Source of the DNA: Archangium violaceum Cb vi76
GTDB taxonomy: Bacteria; Myxococcota; Myxococcia; Myxococcales; Myxococcaceae
Assembly (NCBI RefSeq): GCF_000733295.1
Contig: NZ_JPMI01000275.1
Coordinates: 1 to 64,000 of the forward strand
Direction: 5' to 3'
DNA length: 64,000 nucleotides
Shown here in pieces: positions 58,821 to 64,000 of the stretch (its first letter is position 1; each line of letters begins with the position of its first letter). The position numbers and the translations under genes were made by a program. The notes below the pieces were generated by a model, which did not search any database, was not told where the DNA came from, and worked only from the letters and a program-made list of their open reading frames with translations.

Positions 58821-59807
58821 TCACACCGGCCGGGTGTTCGCATTGCGGGAGGAGAAGAAGGCCAGCACCTGGGCCTCGCCCCAGTAGGAGGGGGAGAGGG
58901 GGCCGCCGGCGACGAAGCCCACGTGGCCGCCGCGCTCGGTGACGACGGCGTGCAGCACGGGGTTGCTCTCCACGTCCTTGGGGAGGGTGGAGGGGGGAAT
59001 CATCGGGTCATCCTTGGCGCTCAGCAGCAGGGTGGGGCGGCGGATGGCGTGGAGGCGCGGACCCGAGGAGGCCTCGGCGTAGTAGTGGCTGGCGTCGCGG
59101 AAGCCGTGGAGCGGGGCGGTGACGGCGTCGTCGAAGCCGCGGATGGTGTGGGCGCGCTCCATGGCGGCGCCGTCGAAGACACCGGGGAAGCGGCGGAGCT
59201 TCTCGCGCGCCTTGCTCTTGAGGGTGCGCAGGAAGCGCTCGCGGTAGAGGAGCTGGAAGGGGCCGGGCCCGTCGAGCGTGTCGGCGCAGGCGCCCAGGTC
59301 GAAGGGAGTGCTCACCGCGGCGGCGGCGTCCACGAGCGAGTTGTCGCCCGTCTCCTCCATGAGCCGCAGCAGCACGTTGGCGCCCAGGGAGAAGCCCGCG
59401 GCGAAGAGCGGGCCGGTGAGGCGCGCGCGCAGGTGTTTGATGACGGAGAGCGCGTCGCCGATGTCGCCCGAGTGGTAGGAGCGGGCGAGGCGGTTGGGCT
59501 CGCCGCTGCAGGAGCGGAAGTTGATGGCGGTGGCGCCCCAGCCGCGCTCGGCGGCGCCGCGGAGGATGGCGGCGATGTAGCCGGAGCGCGAGGAGCCCTC
59601 CAGGCCGTGGAGTGTCACCACGTGGGGGGCGCCCTGGGGGCCGTCGAAGGAGTCGAGATCGACGAAATCCCCGTCGGGGAGCTCCCAGCGCTCGCGCTTC
59701 AGGGGAGGCGTGTGCGTGGGACGCACGAGCGTGGCGAAGATGGTCTGCGCGTGGGGCGAGGCGAGGCCGCGCGCGGGGGCGAAGGGCTCGGTGGGCAGGA
59801 AGGACAC
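58821..59807 (-). CDS. YheT-family alpha/beta hydrolase
   Basis: 328 residues from GTG 59807. Family opening HAQTIFATLVRP and LPDGDFVDLD, oxyanion segment LHGLEGSS, nucleophile AGFSLGANVLL and C-terminal GGHVGFV with the catalytic His. YheT/ABHD1-3 relatives are esterases of unclear physiological substrate. Last gene of a four-gene minus-strand run (GNAT, zinc-ribbon protein, YkgJ, YheT) with gaps of 20 bp or less. Confidence 0.9.
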   Translation of the reverse strand: MSFLPTEPFAPARGLASPHAQTIFATLVRPTHTPPLKRERWELPDGDFVDLDSFDGPQGAPHVVTLHGLEGSSRSGYIAAILRGAAERGWGATAINFRSCSGEPNRLARSYHSGDIGDALSVIKHLRARLTGPLFAAGFSLGANVLLRLMEETGDNSLVDAAAAVSTPFDLGACADTLDGPGPFQLLYRERFLRTLKSKAREKLRRFPGVFDGAAMERAHTIRGFDDAVTAPLHGFRDASHYYAEASSGPRLHAIRRPTLLLSAKDDPMIPPSTLPKDVESNPVLHAVVTERGGHVGFVAGGPLSPSYWGEAQVLAFFSSRNANTRPV

Positions 59808-59820
59808 GAGCGGGGGGATA

Positions 59821-60117
59821 TCACCCGTGGCGGGCCTTGCGCATGGAGGAACAGCCGTGCTCGCGGATGGCCCGGGCCTCGTCCGTCAGTTGGAAGAGGG
59901 CGAGGTACTTGCCCACGCGCTCCTCGAGGGTGGGGGCGTCGATGAGGCGGCAGACGTCGTCGGCCTGGTAGGAGCGGCAGACGTCGGGGCGCCGGTCATA
60001 CACGGAGCAGAGGTTGTCGGCGGTGAGGTGGGGGCAGCGCACACCCAGGGGCTTGTCGAGGGCGGCGATGTCCGGCGCCACGCAGCAGGCGCCACAGCGG
60101 GTGCATTCCATGGACAT
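59821..60117 (-). CDS. YkgJ-type Cys-cluster (zinc/iron-chelating) protein
   Basis: 98 residues with the YkgJ pattern: CTRCGACC at 5-12, RCPHL, CSVYDRRPDVCRSY and a late Cys. Six to eight conserved Cys likely bind a metal ion or Fe-S cluster. Function unknown; often an accessory to metal handling. 13 bp upstream of the YheT-like gene, 9 bp after the zinc-ribbon gene. Confidence 0.88.
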   Translation of the reverse strand: MSMECTRCGACCVAPDIAALDKPLGVRCPHLTADNLCSVYDRRPDVCRSYQADDVCRLIDAPTLEERVGKYLALFQLTDEARAIREHGCSSMRKARHG

Positions 60118-60126
60118 GGGCGGCGC

Positions 60127-61287
60127 TCAGCGCACGGCGTCGCCGGCCAGGATGTTGGCCGAGCCGAAGTTGCTCACCTCGAGGGGGACGGACTGGCCCT
60201 TCTTCCAGGTGAGGAACTCGGCCTCGCTCTTGGGCTCGTGCACGTGCTCCTTGGAGTCGCCGTCCTCGTAGCCGATGCGCACGGCGTACTTCTCCTCGCG
60301 GCGCAGCCGGTCCAGGGCGCCCTGGGCGAGCGTGGGCCAGCGGGGGGCGCAGTCGCGGTCGGACTCCACCTTCTTGTCCACCGGCTGCCAGACGTAGGTG
60401 TCGTAGGTGCAGCTCACGTCGAAGACGGGCTCGGAGCGGTAGCGCGTGCGCATGTCGCAGTCCTGGTAGGACTTGCTGCAGTACTTGGGCTCGTCCCGGC
60501 ACGTCTCCTTCATGTAGCCGTTGCCCATCTTCTGGCGGGTGCACTTCTCCGTGGTGCCGCACTGCTCCCGGCGCGTCTTGGTGGTGCACACGCGCTCGGT
60601 GCCATCGGCCACCTGGCGGGTGCCGCGCTGGCGGGGGAAGCAGCTGCGGATGTTCTCCACGCCGGCCACCTCGCCCGAGCCATTCACCGGCATGCGGGAG
60701 GCGCGGCTGCTCAGGTCGCTGCGCCAGCCCTCGCGGGACACGCGCTGGAAGGTTTCGCGGTGCACGGTGCGCGTCCACTCGGTGGTGGTGACCTGGCCGG
60801 TGACGCCGTGGGTGCGCGAGCCCCAGATCATGCAGGAGCCGATGACGGTGAGGAGGCCGAGCCCCACGTAGAGCCACTTGCGTCTGGAGCCCCGGGCCGC
60901 CGGAGGGGCCACGGGGGGCGGGCGGCGGGCGCGGGGGGCCTCGATGGGCTCCTCGTGCTCCTCGGAGAGGGCGCGCGAGGTGGAGGAGCGCTCGGCGCGG
61001 CAGTGGCGGCAGATGGGGGAGTCGCCGCGGTTGGAGGCGGAGCAGTAGTCGCAGAACCAGTCGGCCCCGGCATGGGCGGCGGAGAGGGCCTTCTCGTCGG
61101 TGACGCCCTCGCGCAGCGACTTGCCGGTGGCGTCATCCACCTCACCGAAGTCGAACTCGGACTCCTGGCCCGTCTCCTCGCGAGGGTTGTTGCAGTTGGG
61201 GCAACTGCGGTGCCGCGCGAGGATGTTCCGGGTATCGCAGGAGGTGCAGTTCCAATTGCCCTCGATGATGCGGGTGCGCTCGGCCAT
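60127..61287 (-). CDS. Zinc-ribbon membrane protein with Cys-rich outer domain
   Basis: 386 residues. Two RanBP2-type zinc ribbons in the cytoplasmic N-terminus: WNCTSCDTRN...CPNCNNPR and WFCDYCSASN...ICRHCRAE. A Pro-rich linker and one membrane helix (about 137-155, WLYVGLGLLTVIGSCMIW) follow. The outer part (about 160-386) contains ten or so Cys (RSCFPRQRGTRQ, CTTKTRREQCGTTEKC, CRDEPKYC) probably in disulfides. Architecture suggests a sensor that couples an outer redox/ligand state to cytoplasmic zinc ribbons; inference only. Confidence 0.75.
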   Translation of the reverse strand: MAERTRIIEGNWNCTSCDTRNILARHRSCPNCNNPREETGQESEFDFGEVDDATGKSLREGVTDEKALSAAHAGADWFCDYCSASNRGDSPICRHCRAERSSTSRALSEEHEEPIEAPRARRPPPVAPPAARGSRRKWLYVGLGLLTVIGSCMIWGSRTHGVTGQVTTTEWTRTVHRETFQRVSREGWRSDLSSRASRMPVNGSGEVAGVENIRSCFPRQRGTRQVADGTERVCTTKTRREQCGTTEKCTRQKMGNGYMKETCRDEPKYCSKSYQDCDMRTRYRSEPVFDVSCTYDTYVWQPVDKKVESDRDCAPRWPTLAQGALDRLRREEKYAVRIGYEDGDSKEHVHEPKSEAEFLTWKKGQSVPLEVSNFGSANILAGDAVR

Positions 61288-61307
61288 GGGCGCATCCTAG
61301 CGGTTCC

Positions 61308-62267
61308 TCACACCCAGAGCCCACGGGGGGCCGGGAGGAGGGGGTTGACGGGCACTCCGGGGCGGAGGGGCCGCACCATGGGCAGCGAGCCGTCGCGGGC
61401 CACGCGGGTGGTGCCTCCGCCCTTGAGGAGGGGGAGGAGGGGGGCATGGGAGGGCTCCTCCCAGAGGACCACGCGGGAGAGGCCGGAGCGGGAGGCCTCG
61501 CGCCGGGCGGCCTCCAGGAGGGCCCAGGCCTCGGAAGTGGAGCGCGCATCGAGCATGAGCACCGTCAGCTCGGGGCTCCGGCCCACGAGTCCCCAGAGGA
61601 TGGTGGAAGCGCCCGCGGTGGCGCCGGCGGAGGCGGGGAGGGAGCAGCCGAGGTGCCTGGCGTAGATGCGGCCGCGCTCCAGGTGCCAGTCGAGCTGGAC
61701 GGGCGTGGGCCAGAAGAAGAAGGGCACGTCGGGGTGGCGCAGGCGGCCGAGGGCCGTGGCGAGCCCGTCCTCGCGCAGGAGCGAGTCCACGGGCCCGGCG
61801 GGGTCTCCGGGAATGGGGGACAGGTGCCAGTCCCAGGCGGGCAGGGCCTGGTAGCCCGAGCGCGCGTAGATGCGGGGGCCCACGTCGGAGAAGAGGAGGG
61901 CGGCGTGGGCGCGAGGCTGACGCTCCAACTCGGCGGCGAGCAGGTCCATCAATCGGGTGGCGTACCCGTGGCCGCGCAGCCGCTCCTCGGTGAAGACGCT
62001 GGCGATGGCGAAGCTGTCGCCCGGGGCGAACGAGCCCCCATCGGTGCGCAGGAAGCTGCTGGTGCGGAACGTCTCACAGGAGGCGAGCACGCCGCCGTCC
62101 CCGGCGCACAACAACCAGGTGCGCATGCCCGAGCGGGACCAGGGGTGGGCGCGCAGCCGTTCCTCCCGGGTGGCGTACGCCTCGGGGGAGAGGAGCTTGC
62201 CCCACTCGGAGTACGTGAGGGCGTCGCGCTGAAGCATCTGTTCTTCGGTGGCGGCAACCAGGTGCAT
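61308..62267 (-). CDS. GNAT-family N-acetyltransferase
   Basis: 319 residues. N-terminal GNAT domain with acetyl-CoA loop FTEERLRGHGYATRLMDLL (R-x-x-G-x-G/A) and IYARSGYQALP, followed by a second, probably catalytically silent half as in LYC1/Eis-like two-domain acetyltransferases. Substrate unknown. First gene of the four-gene run (20 bp before the zinc-ribbon gene). Confidence 0.85.
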   Translation of the reverse strand: MHLVAATEEQMLQRDALTYSEWGKLLSPEAYATREERLRAHPWSRSGMRTWLLCAGDGGVLASCETFRTSSFLRTDGGSFAPGDSFAIASVFTEERLRGHGYATRLMDLLAAELERQPRAHAALLFSDVGPRIYARSGYQALPAWDWHLSPIPGDPAGPVDSLLREDGLATALGRLRHPDVPFFFWPTPVQLDWHLERGRIYARHLGCSLPASAGATAGASTILWGLVGRSPELTVLMLDARSTSEAWALLEAARREASRSGLSRVVLWEEPSHAPLLPLLKGGGTTRVARDGSLPMVRPLRPGVPVNPLLPAPRGLWV

Positions 62268-62275
62268 GCGTCAAC

Positions 62276-62310
62276 TCCCTCTCCCTCTGGGAGAGGGTCG
62301 GGGTGAGGGT
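62276..62310 (+). repeat. Second copy of the dispersed 35-bp palindromic repeat
   Basis: Identical to 11649-11683: TCCCTCTCCCTCTGGGAGAG followed by GGTCGGGGTGAGGGT. Lies between ctaF and the GNAT gene, both minus-strand, and can fold into CCCTCTCCC/GGGAGAGGG. Confidence 0.85.
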
Positions 62311-62391
62311 GTTGCACAAGGCGCCCGCAAATGGAACGCGGCGCCGGGCAAGAAGCCGCGGCGCCGCGTGGGGTACATCCCGGGGACGAGC

Positions 62392-62823
62392 CTACTTCGG
62401 GTTGGTGCCCGGGGCCTGCAGCCCGCCACCGTAGCGGCCGGACTGACCGGGCGTGGACACGGGCCACTCCTGCGGCGTGGAGGAGGACGGCAGGGCGGGG
62501 CGGAAGCGGGTGCCGATGTCGAAGAGGGTGAAGAGCAGCATCAGCACCACGAACAGCATGGAGGTGACGAACACGATGCGGCTGGCGCCCTGGTGCTCGG
62601 CCAGGTGCATGAAGTACAGCGCCACGAGGGCGCCCTTCACCGAGGCGATCACCAGCGCGAGCGCCAGTGCACCCGTCTCGAAGTGCATGCGGCCGGTCAC
62701 CACCGTGACGACGGTGAGCACCATCAGGGCAATCCAGATCGCGACGTACTTGCCGGGTCCGGAGTGGTGCTCCTGGCGCATCTCCCGGTCTTCCTTGAAC
62801 GACTCATTGGCCATGGCGGACAT
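62392..62823 (-). CDS. ctaF: Cytochrome c oxidase subunit IV (caa3 type)
   Basis: 143 residues. Three membrane spans (about 27-45, 52-75, 82-100) with HFETGALALALVIASVKGAL and ALYFMHLAEH, the pattern of bacterial small subunit IV. The C-terminal 40 residues are Pro/Gly-rich and polar. Third gene of the oxidase cluster ctaD-ctaE-ctaF, 15 bp after ctaE. Supports assembly or stability of the oxidase. Confidence 0.88.
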   Translation of the reverse strand: MSAMANESFKEDREMRQEHHSGPGKYVAIWIALMVLTVVTVVTGRMHFETGALALALVIASVKGALVALYFMHLAEHQGASRIVFVTSMLFVVLMLLFTLFDIGTRFRPALPSSSTPQEWPVSTPGQSGRYGGGLQAPGTNPK

Positions 62824-62838
62824 GAGAGGAGCGCTCCC

Positions 62839-63507
62839 TTAGATGAGGTACAGCATGGGGAAGAGGAAGATCCACACCAGGTCCACCAGGTGCCAGTACA
62901 TGCTGCCCAGCTCGACCGCCGTGTAGTTGTGGTGGCTGAACTCGTTCCTCATCGCCTTGAGGGTCACCCACCCCAGCACGATCATGCCGATGATGACGTG
63001 GAAGGCATGCAGGCCCGTGGAGAGGAAGTAGATGGTGAAGTAGGCGGAAGCGCCCGGCAGGGTGAGGCCCGGGAAGGCGTAGTAGGGGCCGGGGAGCTGG
63101 TGCTCGTGGAACTTGTGCTCGTACTCGAAGTACTTCACCACGAGGAAGCCCAGGGCCATGAGGATGGTGAGCACGAACATGCCCACCACCTTCTTGTTCT
63201 GCGCCTCCTTGGCGTAGTGCACCGCCATGGCGGCGGTGAACGACGAGGTGATGAGCAGCAGGGTGTTGAAGGTGCCGAAGTTGAGGTTCAGCTCACGGCT
63301 GGCCAGCGCGAACGCCTCCGGGAAGAGGAAGCGGTAGTTCGCGTAGATGACGAACAGGCCGGCGAACAGCAGGATTTCCGTGGCCAGGAACAGCCACATG
63401 CCGAGCCGGGCCGCGTGGTTCTGCACCTCGAGCGAGGCGAAGTGCGCGGCCACCTGGGGCCGGTAGGGCACGCCGGCCGCGCCGGCGGTGGCGGGACTAG
63501 ACTGCAT
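62839..63507 (-). CDS. ctaE: Cytochrome c oxidase subunit III
   Basis: 222 residues. Typical subunit [49 protein letters not shown] and the end [21 protein letters not shown]. Five membrane spans, no N-terminal two as in mitochondrial type. Start overlaps the ctaD stop by 11 bp. Part of the terminal oxidase that reduces O2 in the respiratory chain. Confidence 0.96.
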   Translation of the reverse strand: MQSSPATAGAAGVPYRPQVAAHFASLEVQNHAARLGMWLFLATEILLFAGLFVIYANYRFLFPEAFALASRELNLNFGTFNTLLLITSSFTAAMAVHYAKEAQNKKVVGMFVLTILMALGFLVVKYFEYEHKFHEHQLPGPYYAFPGLTLPGASAYFTIYFLSTGLHAFHVIIGMIVLGWVTLKAMRNEFSHHNYTAVELGSMYWHLVDLVWIFLFPMLYLI

Positions 63508-64000
63508 CGGGCACCTCGGCCTTCTTGGGCTCCACGTAGAAGTGGGGCTCCTCGGAGTACGTGGGCTGCGGGCCCACGAAGTTGTGCGTCGGAGGCGGAG
63601 ACTCGGTCATCCACTCGTAGCCGCGGCTGCGCCACGGGTTGGAGGCGGCGCGGCGGCCGTACACCAGCGCGTACGTCAGGTAGATGGCGCTGATGAGGAA
63701 GCCGAACGCCAGCAGCGAGGCGCCGGCCGTGGAGGCCACGTTCAGCGTCTCGAAGCGCTCCGGGTACTCGTAGTAGCGCCGCGGCATGCCCGCGTTGCCC
63801 AGGAGGAACTGCGGGATGAACGTGGCGTTGAAGCCCAGGATGATGAGCGCCGCGGACACCAGGCCCCACCCCTCGTGGTACATCTTCCCGAACATCTTCG
63901 GGAACCAGTAGTGGATGGCCGCCATGAAGGCCATGATGGTCGCGCCCACCATGATGAAGTGGAAGTGCGCCACCACGAAGTAGGTGTCGTGCCAGGGCAC
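63497..64000 (-). CDS. ctaD: Cytochrome c oxidase subunit I, C-terminal part (5' end outside window)
   Basis: 168 codons from the right edge. Contains the end of the catalytic subunit: [18 protein letters not shown] with the haem a and a3 ligand His pair, then [23 protein letters not shown] and two last membrane spans. The 30 C-terminal residues ([20 protein letters not shown]) are polar. The first codons here are internal; the reading frame continues beyond the window. Confidence 0.96.
   Translation of the reverse strand: MPWHDTYFVVAHFHFIMVGATIMAFMAAIHYWFPKMFGKMYHEGWGLVSAALIILGFNATFIPQFLLGNAGMPRRYYEYPERFETLNVASTAGASLLAFGFLISAIYLTYALVYGRRAASNPWRSRGYEWMTESPPPTHNFVGPQPTYSEEPHFYVEPKKAEVPDAV

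Overview
The window is high-GC bacterial DNA with strong third-position GC in most genes. Its gene content fits a myxobacterium of the Cystobacter/Archangium type: a short Lys/Ala-rich histone-H1-like protein, a membrane Ser/Thr kinase, many stand-alone receiver proteins, HD-GYP and hybrid-type signalling genes, TPR and Cys-rich secreted proteins. The taxonomic assignment is inference from gene style, not from a marker tree.

Left part (1-14.6 kb) is ordinary chromosome: a ClC channel, an ECF sigma/anti-sigma pair, an acyl desaturase, a site-2-protease-like enzyme, dusB, the H1-like protein with a clear promoter and terminator, an NFACT/RqcH protein, an SprT-like protein, pyruvate kinase, a GAF-HD-GYP phosphodiesterase, rpe and a receiver protein.

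From 14.65 to about 31 kb lies an accessory region. It starts at tRNA-Pro(CGG). A 118-bp direct repeat of the tRNA 3' end, its terminator and flank recurs at 23218. The 8.4 kb between the two copies holds gene fragments, an IS3-type orfA remnant, a SUKH immunity gene, and a polymorphic-toxin cassette (inactive thiolase-like protein, AHH nuclease, Imm11-like and Imm49-like proteins). Right of the second repeat comes a two-gene unit with a coiled-coil DUF4041/GIY-YIG protein. Divergent from it is the most interesting locus: a Gly-rich small protein, a PfkB-nucleoside deoxyribosyltransferase fusion, a QueC-like enzyme and a SagB-like nitroreductase in tightly overlapping order, then a convergent HhH-GPD (OGG-like) glycosylase. 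QueC and OGG relatives are the hallmark accessory genes of type IV CBASS, but no CD-NTase is present, so this looks like an undescribed nucleobase-handling defence module.

30-49 kb returns to chromosomal genes: isocyanide-hydratase-like DJ-1 protein and GlxA-type regulator, a P450, a phospholipase-A2-like protein, prolyl oligopeptidase, a GtrA/GT2 pair, a Cys-rich three-repeat secreted protein, and an organic-peroxide cluster (pirin, metallophosphoesterase, ohrR, LLM oxidoreductase, ohr) with palindromic operator candidates, followed by a sensor kinase, a Ser/Thr kinase and a TraB/GumN lipoprotein.

49-64 kb holds a metallophosphoesterase, a large protein with two SF1 helicase modules, an orphan MbtH-like gene behind a possible attenuator, degenerate receivers, an XRE regulator, an XPB-Bax1 (DUF790) helicase-nuclease pair, a YheT/YkgJ/zinc-ribbon/GNAT run, and the ctaD-ctaE-ctaF end of a cytochrome c oxidase operon cut by the right edge.
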